The notes: generated from the letters alone by a model not told the origin. 64,000 nucleotides of DNA from Mytilus californianus (GCF_021869535.1 NW_026262668.1:136635635-136699634); one strand, 5' to 3'. Positions 33,932 through 44,771 are shown, counted from the stretch's first letter. Made by a program: numbers and translations.

Positions 33932-34129
33932 GTCAGGAAGATTTTCTATATGTCGTTCCTCAAAATATTGATTTTGTTTCGTTTCGTAGTGTTTCGTTTC
34001 TCAATTTAAATGTTTCGTTTCGTTTCGTCGTGTTTCGTTTCGTTTCGCTGTGTTTCGTTTCGTTTCGCCATGTTTCGTTTCGTTTCGCTCTGTTTCGTTT
34101 CTGTTCCGTTTCTCACTTTACCGGGACCC
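33932..34129 (-). repeat. Foldback element right inverted arm
   Basis: This is the reverse complement of the left arm, with only a few differences in the outer 150 bp. The inner third is more divergent (for example ATATTGATTTTGTTTCG, against AGATTTTGTTTCG in the reverse of the left arm). Confidence 0.85.
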
Positions 34130-34323
34130 TAATTTTTTGGTAGGAGAATGCATTGGAAGACTTGAAATGTATTTTCTGGGATATTGTCATGTTTTTAAAA
34201 GTACACTGTGAAATCCTCCACAAACATTTTTTTTTATAAACACTTGAGAAGTTGCCCAATGATAGAAAAATGTCAACCTTTAATACTCTATTTTCGAGAA
34301 TTTACCTTTGACTGCGGACTTGA

Positions 34324-34626
34324 TTATCGGTACAGACTTAAGTTTGGAATACTTGGACCGCAGACTACGGTTTTACCATCGGTCCTATTGTCTGTACCGT
34401 GTTCCTTCATTTTCCTTGCAACAGCGAACAGGTAGCAGATATCTGGTATGTAAACTCTTTCCATAGCCCGTTTGAAGCATGTTGGAAGCCTGACCATGCA
34501 ATCTTTGATCTCCAAAATAGTTTCCAAAATTTGTTCCTTCTCAAATTTCAATTCTTTCACTTTGTACTAAGGCAAAATTTCAGTTAATGCATTTTCTAAG
34601 TTGTTTTACCATTTCTGTGTCGCCAT
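34324..34626 (-). pseudogene. RecQ-like helicase N-terminal fragment, broken
   Basis: On the minus strand a Met at 34626 starts MATQKW, followed by an in-frame stop. Then come NNLENALTEILP, a second stop, YKVKELKFEKEQILETILE and IKDCMVRLPTCFKRAMERVY, with a further stop after NLSLYR. The layout (helix, F.KEQ..ai..ikD..v.LPT.F.K) matches the Q-motif/Walker A start of RecQ-type SF2 helicases, which are abundant in bivalve genomes. The Walker A lysine-serine is lost and there is no downstream helicase core. Family assignment is by recalled pattern only. Confidence 0.45.
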
Positions 34627-34639
34627 CTTCAACATATTC

Positions 34640-35595
34640 CTAGGTCGCGTTCATAAGGAGCATTCTGATTGGTCGATATAAATTCTTTCTGGGGTCAAAT
34701 TTTACGTAAAAAAAGGTCACAAAAGTGAAAGAGATTAGGGTCATCGTTAGATCTCGTATGCAGTATAACGAAATCCGAGTTCTATATTTTAATTAGATTG
34801 AATTTAACTTAAATAAAAAGTTTATCCTGCCTGCTGGGCCTTATTATTTTCACATGTTAAGTGAAAACAACATTAATTTTTACATCGCGATGACCGTGAG
34901 GGCATTCCGATGTATTGCTATCGCCTAGATTTCCATTACGTAACTTTCGTTTTGGGTTTGTAACCGATCTATAAACATGATAAATACGCGGATATTAACG
35001 AGTGCAAACTAACATTCCTAAATACATCTCTTCAATGAATACTGATAAAAATATTTTTGTTTAGAACATAAATTAATAATATGAAAATGTTGTGTCGTTA
35101 GATATATATATATATATAAGTAAAAGATCATTGATAATATCTATGCACACGTACCGAAAAATTGTGTTAAAGCATGCGGAAGAATTTCCCAAGAACGTTT
35201 TGCGACAGTCCTGGCAAGGACCGTTAACTCTGTAATTGTTTTTGCGGGAAAATATGAATGCCTACTCATATCCAATCTTTTAGAAAAATCGAATTTTTAC
35301 AGAAGAGTGTCCACCATGCACTTGCACTGCACTATTATTAGAATAGTAGAATAGAATGATATACAAATGGATGAAAATTATATATACATGTAACTGTTAT
35401 ATTAATATAATATATAACAACAAACCAGTGTATACTGATTTGTATCACTACAATATAATAGTTATTACGGTGAGGTTGAATTTCATGTCATTTATTCATC
35501 ATCCACGCACGAACTTGTCTCAAAAAAATTATATCTCTGTACATTAACCTCAGTTTCAGGTATGGAGATGTGATTTTTTTCTGTGACAAGTGCTT
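34640..35595. other. Gene-free stretch with right inverted-repeat copy
   Basis: It holds ATTCTGATTGGTCGATATAA (a CCAAT-like motif in reverse) and the 34746-34800 repeat, followed by AT-rich sequence with a (TA)n at 35102-35118. No gene. Confidence 0.4.
34746..34800. repeat. 55-bp inverted repeat, right copy
   Basis: GTTAGATCTCGTATGCAGTA ... TTTTAATTAGATTG is the exact reverse complement of 23359-23413, 11.3 kb away. Confidence 0.8.
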
Positions 35596-35599
35596 TTGA

Positions 35600-35910
35600 C
35601 CATCCACAAGAACTTGCGGTCATCCGATGTTCAGTACTTCAGTATTTTGATTTCCATGGTCTTAGTTGTCATTGTCATTCACACATACTTTATGTGTCAT
35701 GTCTGTCCCAAGTCAGTAACCTATAATTGAGTGGTTGTTGTTGGTTTCTGTTATATGATTTTTGTTTATCCTTTTAAATCAGCTAGGGTGTTGGTTTTCT
35801 AGTGTGAATTGCTTCACATTTTGTCATTTCAGGGCTTTTTTGGCAGACTTCTTTACACAGAATTGGTTTTGCTCATTTTGAAGGCCTTTCTGTGACACAT
35901 ATTTTTTTAG
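35600..35910 (+). mobile_element. RT-A 3' UTR, decayed copy
   Basis: The ordered blocks are CATGTCTGTCCCAAGTCAGT, GTGGTTGTTGTTGG, GGTGTTGGTTTTCTAGTGTG and TTTTGTCATTTCAGGGC, then TTTTGCTCATTTTGAAGGCC. The terminal GAGAGTTG part is missing. It is older than the copies at 25336 or 47262. Confidence 0.55.
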
Positions 35911-36815
35911 GCACAGACCTTTTTATCTTTACTATGGTAGATTGGCATATTTTTTTATGTATCGTATTATTTGATATTATTATAACTGGATATTATGATG
36001 CTAAAAGCTTTTTAAGTTGATTACTGATTAATTGTGAATTCAGTGTGATAACTATCTCAAATCTATTGCTAATTTTAAAAAATATTACTGGACAAAAAAA
36101 CGATTTTCAATATAAAAAAGGGATTCATTATGTACGTCCAAAATACAATGGCCGCTGTAATTTTTCTTCACACAAACAAGAAAGAAGCCACAATCTAAAT
36201 TGATCACTTAAAGCAAACATACTTTTAATATCCGTGTAAAAATCAGATGCATATCCGATTAATTGATTATTTTTTTTTGCTTAATGTCCAGTGGCAAATT
36301 ATGCATATTTGAGAAGTGACGAATCTTAACTCGACTTTATACATGTATCTTATATTTCCTAAACTTGAAGTTTCAGAACTGTAAACAGAAGGATTTATTT
36401 GAACTTCAAAAAAATGTGAATTGAACAGAATTATTCTGTTAAATGTTTGTGAAAGTGATTATATAACACATTGACAAAAATGGTCTATTGATATGAAATT
36501 TTGGTGAAAGATAATCAAAATATAAAGAGGAGATTTGTAGTGAATTCAAGTGTATCGTCACATAAAGTATGTAATATAACAATGATCTCTTACAAAACTT
36601 TAACACCTCAGTGTGAGAGTGTGTATTTGTTTAGAATTAGCTTTAAATGTCTGCGATACGACTTTGATATCATATGTCATTGTTCCGATTCACTTTCAAT
36701 GTACAATGTATTGTTATGATAAAGGGGTCGAAACCGGAACGTCAAATCATTTCCTTGTTTATTACCTCCACAACATTTTTTAATTACACTGTATTAAAAC
36801 GATGCTTAGGTGAGT
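35911..36815. other. Gene-free stretch
   Basis: AT-rich, with a reverse copy of the GCCACTGGAC unit at 36278-36312 (AATGTCCAGTGGCAAATTAT). The short frames at 36501 and 36674 carry no family features. Confidence 0.4.
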
Positions 36816-36821
36816 TTGTTG

Positions 36822-37261
36822 TACTGTTTTATCTAGTGGTATGCCTATTATCCGAACAAGCGACTGTTTTATCTAGTGGTATGCCTATCATCCGAACAAG
36901 CGACTGTTTTATCTAGTGGTATGCCTATCATCCGAACAAGCGACTGTTTTATCTAGTGGTATGCCTATCATCCGAACAAGCGACTGTTTTGTCTAGTGGT
37001 ATGCCTATCATCCGAACAAGCGACTGTTTTATCTAGTGGTATGCCTATCATCCGAACAAGCGACTGTTTTATCTAATGGTATGCCTATCATCCGAACAAG
37101 CGACTGTTTTATCTAGTGGTATGCCTATCATCCGAACAAGCGACTGTTTTATCTAGTGGTATGCCTATCATCCGAACAAGCGACTGTTTTATCTAGTGGT
37201 ATGCCTATCATCCGAACAAGCGACTGTTTTATCTAGTGGTATGCCTATCATCCGAACAAGC
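36822..37261 (+). repeat. 40-bp minisatellite, 11 copies
   Basis: The unit is GACTGTTTTATCTAGTGGTA followed by TGCCTATCATCCGAACAAGC. Eleven copies sit at an exact 40-bp period with only four or so substitutions (TATTATCCG in copy 1, TTTTGTC in copy 4, TCTAATGG in copy 6). The near identity indicates recent expansion. Confidence 0.97.
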
Positions 37262-37304
37262 GTTAATGAGATTTAATTAATACAGTCACTTTTCCCTGTT
37301 TTTT

Positions 37305-37770
37305 TTTTGTCGAGCCTGCAACTTTTGTCGCAAAAGCGAGACATAGCGATCCTACATTCCGTCGTCGGCGGCGTCCACAAATATTCACTCTGTGGTTAAA
37401 GTTTTTGAAATTTTAATAACTTTCTTAACGTATCCTGGATTTCTACCAAACTTGGACAGACGCTTGTTTTTGATCAAGAGCTAATATCTAGAAGGAAATT
37501 TTGTAAAAATTTATTTCCTGTTTTTCCGTATATTACTTATAAATGGACTTAGTTTTTCTTCCAGTTAACATTACATGAAGTCTGCAGTTAAAGTTTTTAA
37601 ACAATTTATTAGATTCATAAACCATCCTAGATTTTTACCAAACTTGGACAGAAGCTTTTATTTCATTAACTGTAAATCTATTATGTGCATTCCCCTATCA
37701 CACTGAAAACATAGACAACAGCAAAAGTAGGCGAGACACTGGGTTCCGCGAAACCCTTACGAATTTTTTA
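37305..37770 (+). repeat. Dispersed repeat (GTCGAGCCTGCAACTTTTG type)
   Basis: It starts TTTGTCGAGCCTGCAACTTT, then GCAAAAGCGAGACATAGCGA and GTCGTCGGCGGCGTCC. Two internal subunits share ACCAAACTTGGACAGA, and it ends GGCGAGACACTGGGTTCCGC. I recall the GCGAGACATAGCGATCC...GGCGAGACACTGGGTTCCG frame as a common bivalve repeat. Confidence 0.6.
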
Positions 37771-38019
37771 ATACAAAGACAGCAGAAAGAAAGAAAAACA
37801 AAGTGAAATGTAAAAGTATACAACTTGCTAGGCTAATTATTGACGTGCTCTGATAGACTGCTGTGTAACACTTACAAAAGTTTGACAGTTGTTTGAGAAA
37901 GTGTTTGTAGTTTGTTGGCTAAGATTTTAATTTAATCTGGAATCAAGAAACAAACCATTTCAAAATAAAAGAAAGATAACACCTGTTCACACAGCTAAAA
38001 CGTTGTCATGTCCACTATG

Positions 38020-38106
38020 TTCAAATAAATTGACAGCTCTGTACCAATGACTTGAACACTTCGTCCCAATGGATTGACCACTCTGTTCAAAGCGCTTACT
38101 ATAAAA
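38020..38106 (+). repeat. About 23-bp degenerate minisatellite, left part
   Basis: Units like TTCAAATAAATTGACAGCTC and TCCCAATGGATTGACCACTC continue at 39297-39440 after an interruption of about 1.2 kb. The interruption contains RT-A and family C copies, so the tract was split by insertions. Confidence 0.6.
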
Positions 38107-38875
38107 ATAAGGAGATGTGGTCGGATTGCCAATGAGACAACTATCCACCCAAGTTCAAATGAAGTTTATGTAATTATATTAGGCAATTATAGACAACCGT
38201 ACGGCCTTCAACAATGAGAAAACCCCATACCATATAGTCGGCTATAAAAGACCCCGACATGAAAAATATGAAACAATTCAACTGAGAAAACTAACGGCCT
38301 AATTTATAACAAAATAGTTTACGAAAAATAAATATGACAGACATGAACCAACGACAACCACTGAACTACAGGCTCCTGACTTGGGACAGGCACTTAAAGA
38401 ATGTGACAGGGTTAGACACAAGTTCAGATCCGAGAGTACTAGCAGTTACTGACAGCAAGTTAAAACCCAGTAACAACTCATCAAAAAAATCATGTATCTA
38501 AGATTAAAATATCAATCGGTACACATCCAACATCCAATAGATTTAGTGTAAAGACGTCATTAACAATCAGAGAAAAACATGACCTTGCGTAATGCCAAAA
38601 TATAGGTATCGACAGATTATAGTACCGTGAAAGTACATTAGTGTATAACAATAATATTTAGTATCATGGTTTTAATTTACTGATAACAAAATCATTTACT
38701 GATAACAAAATCAATATTTATACCAATAAAAGCACTATTCAAAGATTTAATTACAGTTTTGAATTGGTAACCTTTTAGAATAAATTTATTTAAAGGACTG
38801 ATAAGTTTACCCGGATCGTATCTAAATTTCCAGGCTCGGTTAACAACATCACCGCTTACTTATATATGTTTTCCT
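38107..38875 (-). mobile_element. RT-A element 3' end, minus orientation
   Basis: Read on the minus strand, about 38870-38690 encodes WKFRYDPGKLI, then NKFILKGYQFKTVIKSLN and FIGINIDFVIS, the RT C-terminus. It is followed by the complete 3' UTR down to the terminus at 38107 (reverse of AAGGAGATGTGGTCGGATTG). A 21-base duplication (TTTACTGATAACAAAATC twice) lies near 38680-38710. Confidence 0.7.
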
Positions 38876-39057
38876 TTTGCTTATTAATTTTTCAATGTCT
38901 GTGTTGTTTATACCGGTAACTGTCTCGTCTATCCTTTGTTATGAAAAACGTGTTTCAATTTCAAAATTTCACATTCGGTCAAGTTTCAGGGTTAGAAAAT
39001 TTGTATGACCGATGGTCTAGAATTTGGTGATGTCTTATCACTTGATATAACTTATCA

Positions 39058-39296
39058 ATGTATTTTATAGGAATAACACGACATGTGGAGCAGGATCTGC
39101 TTATCCTACCGAAACACCTAAGACCCACCTCCCGTTTTAGTTGGGGTTCGTGTTGCCCAGTCTTTATTTTTCTACGTTGTGTTTTGTGTACTGTTGTTTG
39201 TCTGTTTGTCTTTTTCTTTTTTATCCATGGCGTTATATCATTTTATTTTCGACTTACGAGTTTGAATGACCATTTGGTATCTTTCGCCTCTCTTCT
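39058..39296 (+). repeat. Dispersed repeat family C, copy 3
   Basis: GGAATAACACGACATGTGGA, then GCAGGATCTGCTTATCCTAC, GGGTTCGTGTTGCCCAGTCT, TTTGTCTGTTTGTCTTTTTC and CCATGGCGTTATATC, and finally CTTACGAGTTTGAATGACCA. This is the unexpanded version of the unit at 375-1358. Confidence 0.6.
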
Positions 39297-39440
39297 TCAT
39301 CCCAATAAATTGACCACTATGTTCCAATGAATGACCACACTATTACAATGAACTACCACTATGTTCCGATAAATTAACAACTCTGTTCCATTGAATTGAC
39401 CAGTACTTTCTAATTAATTGACCACGATGATCAATGTACG
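39297..39440 (+). repeat. About 23-bp degenerate minisatellite, right part
   Basis: Units such as CCCAATAAATTGACCACTAT and TCCATTGAATTGACCAGTAC match the tract ending at 38106. Confidence 0.6.
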
Positions 39441-40930
39441 GCCTTCAACAAAGCATAAGACAATTCAAACGAAAAAGACCAAATGCCTCATTTATGACAA
39501 AACAATCGACATTTCAATAATAATAGGAATGACCCCGAAATTAAAAGAATGAACCTGAAATAAAAAAAAATAATTCATGTTTTCGATATTGTTAAATAAG
39601 AAAAAATAATTTGCTCAAGATTCATATGCATAAACCAGTTATCTCCTTAACATGTCAATCAAATACTAAATTTTGCACAGTTCGGCATTATAAACTACAA
39701 AACCAACATTTATCAGCTATATTTATTATCATAAACTTTTAAGATTACCAAACAATACGTTTAAACAGCTTTGTTAAAATCTATAGATGTCATCTTCGCT
39801 ATTTTCTTTTTTTGGTTGCTGTCATTTGATTTTACTCACATCTCCTTTCTACCTATGAAAGATTTTTGTAATCATTTCACAGTTAGATATTAAAGCATAT
39901 TTTTTCAGACTTTGCCTAAAATTTGGTTAAGTTTATTATTAATTATCGGCCGCAATCAATTTTCAATGCGTTTTGTGAAGTACATTGTATTATACAGTTA
40001 AAGGCAGTGTAATGCCATGTAAATGAAAGAATAAGTGACAATGTTAATTTTCAACGAAATGAATATATTTGAATTACAAAGCTTCCCTGACAAAGCAGTG
40101 ACTGTCTTGATGTTCTGACATTGTAGAACTAGTCATTTAACTTACAAGAACTATTATAGTACGCTTTCTTAATCGTTTTAATTTGCATCTTAAATGATAA
40201 CATGAATATTATAGAATAGAATTGCACTAAATGCCGTCATACACGATAAAACTTTGTAAAACGCGCTCGTAAAAAGTGGTGTCTTTTTTTAATCTACTAA
40301 ATAAGAATAATACTCTCTCTCTCTCAGAGAATCCCAAATCTCCTCCTAAATTATTGACAAAAGAGACGATTTTAGAAAATCACCAATTTTTTCCCCCTCC
40401 TTTTGTATTAAAATACATGTAACAAAGGACGACGAAATTCTCCCGTCTTTATACTTGATACACAAACTTCACAAAAATCCGTGTAAACAGCGATATATAG
40501 TCAAAATGTTCGAATAGACATCTTTCTAAATTTTTTACCACCTTTTTTTATACAGCAAAAGATGGCCTTCAGAAATATTTTGCTGAGGTATGTTCAACCA
40601 GTAATGTCAATGCATGTGATGTGGATTTTTAAAATTCTTAAGATCCACAACAAAATCTTTAATAACAATCTTTACAATTATTTTCAGTAATATAAAAACT
40701 TTTGATTTTTCAAGGCTGGACACTACTTTTCACCATGCTGAATTGAAAGATCGAATACACCGAGTATGGTCTGTTAAAAATGCTCAAAACTTTTTGTCGG
40801 CAACATATTTGTTAGATTTCGGTGGATTGATATTTCAACAGATTTTCGGTATTCAAATGTGAAATAAGTATGCATCCATAGCGGCTGATATGTTTATGTT
40901 CTTTTATGAAGCAGAATTCATACAAAATGA
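39441..40930. other. Gene-free stretch
   Basis: AT-rich with a CTCTCTCTCTC tract at 40312-40326. No gene or bounded element was found. At 40700-40870 weak similarity to degraded coding sequence cannot be supported. Confidence 0.35.
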
Positions 40931-40934
40931 AATA

Positions 40935-41560
40935 AGAAGATATGGTATGATTGCCAATGAGGTAACTTTTCACCAGAGATCAAATGACGTAAAAGTTATA
41001 AGCTAAAGATCACCAAACGGCCTTCAACAATGAGCAAAACCCATACCGTATGCAAGTTTCACGGATGACCACAGATATGTTCCAATTGTCGTAACTTCAA
41101 TCTCGTCCTCTTTCCCCCGAATGTGGCCTACCGGATTAGACATATCACCGGGTTTGTACTTACATGAGCAACACGACGGGTGCCACATGTGGAGCGGGGT
41201 CTGTTTACCCTTCCGGAGCACCTGAGATCACCACCTGTTTTTGATGTGGTTCGTGTTGCTCAGGTTTTCTATGTTGTGGACCCATCACAACAAATGTAAA
41301 ACAATCAAACGAGAAAACTAACGACCTGTGTTATGTATAAAACAATAAACGAAAAACAAATATAATATACACCAAAAAACGACACCCACTGAATTGCAGG
41401 CCCTGACTTTGGACAGGTACAAACAAATGTAAATAAAGGATGTGGCAGATTATACCTTTTTCGGGTGCCTTAACCTTCCCTAACGTGCGGTGGTGTAACA
41501 GCACAGCATAAGAACTAACTATAAAAATCCGTTGAAAAAGACTTGATTCATCAGATCGAC
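40935..41560 (-). mobile_element. RT-A 3' UTR, minus orientation, interrupted by family C
   Basis: The terminus at about 40935-41045 reads AAGAAGATATGGTATGATTG, then CCAATGAGGTAACTTTTCAC and GGCCTTCAACAATGAGCAAA. The same 3' UTR resumes at about 41295 with AATGTAAAACAATCAAACGA. Family C lies between (41100-41285). Confidence 0.65.
41100..41285 (+). repeat. Dispersed repeat family C, copy 4, nested
   Basis: TAGACATATCACCGGGTTTG, then ACATGAGCAACACGACGGGT, GCCACATGTGGAGCGGGGTC and GTTCGTGTTGCTCAGGTTTT. It sits inside the RT-A 3' UTR, so it is the younger insertion or a recombination product. Confidence 0.6.
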
Positions 41561-41567
41561 AAAACAT

Positions 41568-42010
41568 ATGACGAAAACCAATCAACGACAACCAAAATTT
41601 TCTTATAGACAAACAAGAAAAAAACATCTTGCAAAGATCGTTAATTTTACTTTCAGATACATTGATGATATCCTGTCAGTAAATAACTCACGACTTCAAA
41701 CCTTTCCAATTGTCAACTTCACATTTCTCAACAGTAACATACCCTCTATTCTACTCTATTCTATCGTATGGCCTTTACATATCTCAATTGAAACGTTATG
41801 CTCGTGTATGTTTAGATTATACGGACTACATGAGCAGGGATGAGCTCCTTACACAGAAACTGCTTGCTCAAACAGAGTTATGAAAATGAACGACTGAAAT
41901 CGACACTACATACGTTTTACGGTCACCATCACAAATTGGTTGACCGACACGATATGTCTATGTCTCAACTCACTTGCGATTCCTTTGATGCGTCTGTCAT
42001 ACAAGTGAGA
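41568..42010 (+). mobile_element. RT relic with YIDD box and internal deletions
   Basis: FTFRYIDDILSVNNSR (about 41646-41693) carries the catalytic YIDD. It is joined directly to FPIVNFTFLNSNIPS, a segment normally much further downstream, so the intervening RT portion is deleted. After a frameshift, LLKQSYENERLKSTLHTFYG, then HHHKLVDRHDMSMSQL (41860-41970), continues the C-terminal part. It is the same protein family as 45079 and 53556. Confidence 0.7.
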
Positions 42011-42190
42011 GGTCTAGCGCTATAAAACCAGGTTCAATCCACTATATTCTACATAAGAAAATGCCTTATCAAACCAGGATTATGACAGTTGTTGTCCTTT
42101 CGTTTGATGTGTGTGAGCTTTTGATTTTGTCATTTGATTAGGGACTTTCCGTTTTGAATTTTCCTCGAAGTTCAGTATTTTTGTGATTTA
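42005..42190 (+). mobile_element. RT family B 3' UTR
   Basis: CAAGTGAGAGGTCTAGCGCT, then ATAAAACCAGGTTCAATCCA, GACAGTTGTTGTCCTTTCGT and GGGACTTTCCGTTTTGAATT, with GTTCAGTATTTTTGTGATTT at the end. It directly continues the RT relic. Related copies lie at 54560-54770 and 59035-59235, and partly at 51355-51470. Confidence 0.6.
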
Positions 42191-42214
42191 TTTTTTTTTT
42201 TTTTTTTTGCAGTC

Positions 42215-42640
42215 TTTGATAATAACAGAATAACATCGGTTCTGTGTATCTGTTAGTTGGTGTTTTTAGTTTGTCATGCCAATATGCTGAGTCAAGACTA
42301 TGTTATGATGTTGTGCTGTTACACTACTGTCCAAGGTTAGAGGAAGGTTGACCTTTAACCCCATTAATCAGTTTCAATGCCCTGTCCCAAGACAATCAGG
42401 AGCCTGTTATTCAGCGGTTGTCGTAGATAATTGGTGTCCGACATATTTGTTTTTCGTTTATTTCTTTTGTCATAAATCAGTCCGTTGGTTTTTTTTGTTT
42501 TAACTGTTTTACAATTTGTCACGTCGGTGTCTTTTAGAGCTGACTATACGGTGATCTGTAGTTGCTAATATCTACGTCATTTGGACTAGTTGTCTCATTT
42601 GTAATCATACCATGTCTTGTTCTTTTATTTTGTATGAATA
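42215..42640 (+). mobile_element. RT-A 3' end copy
   Basis: TATGTTATGATGTTGTGCTG, then TTACACTACTGTCCAAGGTT, CAGCGGTTGTCGTAGATAAT, a CATAAATCAGTCCGTTGGTT block and AGTTGTCTCATTTGTAATCA at the end. It lies tail-to-head after family B. Confidence 0.6.
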
Positions 42641-43600
42641 ATCATCTCTTTATTGTTATGTGGGAAAAACAAATACAGGGAAAACAACACTAAATTTTAC
42701 CATATAAATTAAAGGAGGCATGGATCAATGATACAACAACCCAACAACACAAAATCCAAACGGCATCTAGATGTCAACATAGGTCTCCAAAGCAGTGAAC
42801 TTTTAAATCACGGTATAATAGATAACAAAACCACAGACACAAACAAAACTATCGTAAATAATAGTAAACTGTACTGTTCGTATTTAATGAGAAAAACTAA
42901 AATTCTGATATTGAAAGTATTCAGCTCTACACATTACGAGTGGTGTACTTCCAATGTAGATTTCATATATCAACATCATAGTTTTACCAATTTATACTTA
43001 TGAATCCCTGTTGAAGAATTTAAGTAATTAAAGTATTATTATAATTGAAATCTGTAAAAAACGCACGTAAAGGACCAACTGAGAAATATATCCCAATTAA
43101 AAGGGACAAATTCATTTCTGGTGGATAACTTTTAGTCGTATAATTAGAAAATTTTGTTTTCATAGAGTCAAGATCTAATTATCTGCCGGTATTATTGCAA
43201 ATATCTATCAAGTATTGTTTCCTTGGGTCCTAAGCAGTTTAGCCCTACATACACATCTTTTATTGTGTCAATTTGAACTTAAATAAGAGTTAACATTTAT
43301 ATTATGTCTATGCAATCTGTAGGTTATTCTTCGTACATATGCGTTGTAAGATGGAAAATTAAATGTGATTTTCTTTTCAAATTGTGTTTTCATAATTTCT
43401 CGCTTTGTGAAAGGAGTAACAGTAAGTCCGATAAGGGCTAGTTTTGGCCTAAAATTCGAAGTACATGTGATGAAAGATTTTAGATTTTTTAAACACTTTA
43501 CGTTTATGTAAAATATTTGAACTGATTTGGTCATTAGGGACGCTCAAATTCAAACTTAAAATGAAAAATCTATCAAACATGCCATAAAACGTCACTTTTC
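42641..43600. other. Gene-free stretch
   Basis: The 91-residue frame at 42728 has no recognised motif and no splice-consistent partner. Otherwise AT-rich sequence. Confidence 0.35.
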
Positions 43601-43602
43601 AG

Positions 43603-43748
43603 ATGGTTTTTGTCTAAAATGGAATTGGCCGCATCCGTGTTCAGTCTCAACCTTTATATATGTTACGTATTATCCTAAAATACAACATATATTTAAATAT
43701 CAAGTATGAACACAAATACGGCCACTTCCATTTTAGACAAAAAACCGT
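43603..43748. mobile_element. Palindromic MITE-like element
   Basis: The left arm GATGGTTTTTGTCTAAAATG, then GAATTGGCCGCATCCGTGTT, pairs with the right arm AACACAAATACGGCCACTTC, then CATTTTAGACAAAAAACCGT. The central spacer is about 60 bp and AT-rich. Confidence 0.65.
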
Positions 43749-43749
43749 C

Positions 43750-44497
43750 TTAAAATTAGCACAAACGCTACAATTATGAAGATTTTAGTAATTTTGCATG
43801 AATTTATGACGCTATTACCTAATGCATGTGCATTTTATTGTCAAAAACAGTCCATATATATGGAACTCACGTATTATACTTTCCAATAAAGAGCTTAATG
43901 TTTTCATTTCAACAAATTTGTAAAAATGTTATATTTTGGGGCCAAAAAGGGGTCTTACCGGGCCTTACTCCTTTGACACATTCATTTGATGGTGATGAAT
44001 CCGAAGAAATTTTTGTTCGTTGTTGTCAATTATTTGTATATAGAGGTTTTAAAACGCTTTGAACTTATTACGGAAACCATAAAAAATGACTTCGATAATA
44101 ATTATAAGCTGAAATAGGACAATAATCCTATGCACTTTTTTCTATCCTAAAACTAAATTCTGACAACTAGTATTATCAGGATTTATAAAAAAAAGTATAT
44201 ATCAAGGTTTCCTTTCTCTTTTTTGCTGTCCTTTATTACCAGTTGCCGGTTTTTTTGGGGGGGGAGGGGGGCAGAACACTTCAGCAAAAACACCCAAAAA
44301 GTGTTAGAATGTCTGCTACTTGTTACAATTAACATACAAGAAGAAATCAATATAATTTGATAATATCATTGCAACTACTAATTACTATTCATACATAAAC
44401 TTCATGAAGATCCATGTAAAAGTTACTTCATGGAAAAAGAGCAAACATTGTCGAGTGTTATACTTAACATTGTTTGAGAAAATATCCACTGTTTTAT
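43750..44497. other. Gene-free stretch
   Basis: It contains a G-rich tract at about 44252-44270 (TTTTTTTGGGGGGGGAGGGG). The 78-residue frame at 43826 has no support. Confidence 0.35.
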
Positions 44498-44771
44498 ACA
44501 GCTACTTTAGTCAAGCCATCTTGATGTACATCTGTTAAGACACATATAAACTGTACATTTGTAAATTTGTAAAGATAAATATTAACTGTGTATATGCATA
44601 TTTACAGAAACAGGCTAGGGTTAATGGACATTTTCACAGACATTTGTACAGTTTAAATGCATCTCAACGGATATGAATTTTATATACAGATTTACAGATG
44701 TACAGTTTATATGCATCTCAAGTAGTATACAGTTTTTACGCTATCAAGATTGCTTGTACTAAAGTAGCTGT
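44498..44771. mobile_element. TIR element of about 274 bp
   Basis: The left end ACAGCTACTTTAGTCAAGCC, then ATCTTGATG, and the right end CTATCAAGATTGCTTGTACT, then AAAGTAGCTGT, are imperfect inverted copies. Inside, ACAGTTTAAATGCATCTCAA and ACAGTTTATATGCATCTCAA are a direct repeat. Non-coding. Confidence 0.65.

Larger units (their letters stand above)
30239..34129. mobile_element. Foldback/MULE-like DNA element, 3.9 kb, long inverted arms
   Basis: The inverted arms (30239-30434 and 33932-34129) start GGGTCCCGGTAAAGTGAGAA and are nearly identical for about 150 bp. Each contains four 22-bp subrepeats of the form CGAAACGAAACGAAACAnnG. The element is flanked by a perfect 9-bp direct repeat, TAATTTTTT (30230-30238 and 34130-34138). 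Long TIRs with internal repeats and 9-bp duplications are features of foldback (FB) and Mutator-like elements. No transposase frame is visible inside, so it appears non-autonomous. The interior holds an RT-A relic (32506-33178), an (AAT)n tract and an ACGGACGG-tailed unit. Confidence 0.8.

Noticed and set aside
36822..37261. Possible CRISPR array
   Set aside because: The period is a uniform 40-bp head-to-tail repeat with no unique spacers, in a eukaryotic genome.
42728..43003. 91-residue forward frame with Asn/Lys-rich peptide
   Set aside because: No domain, no signal peptide, no phase-compatible splice partner; composition matches AT-rich background.
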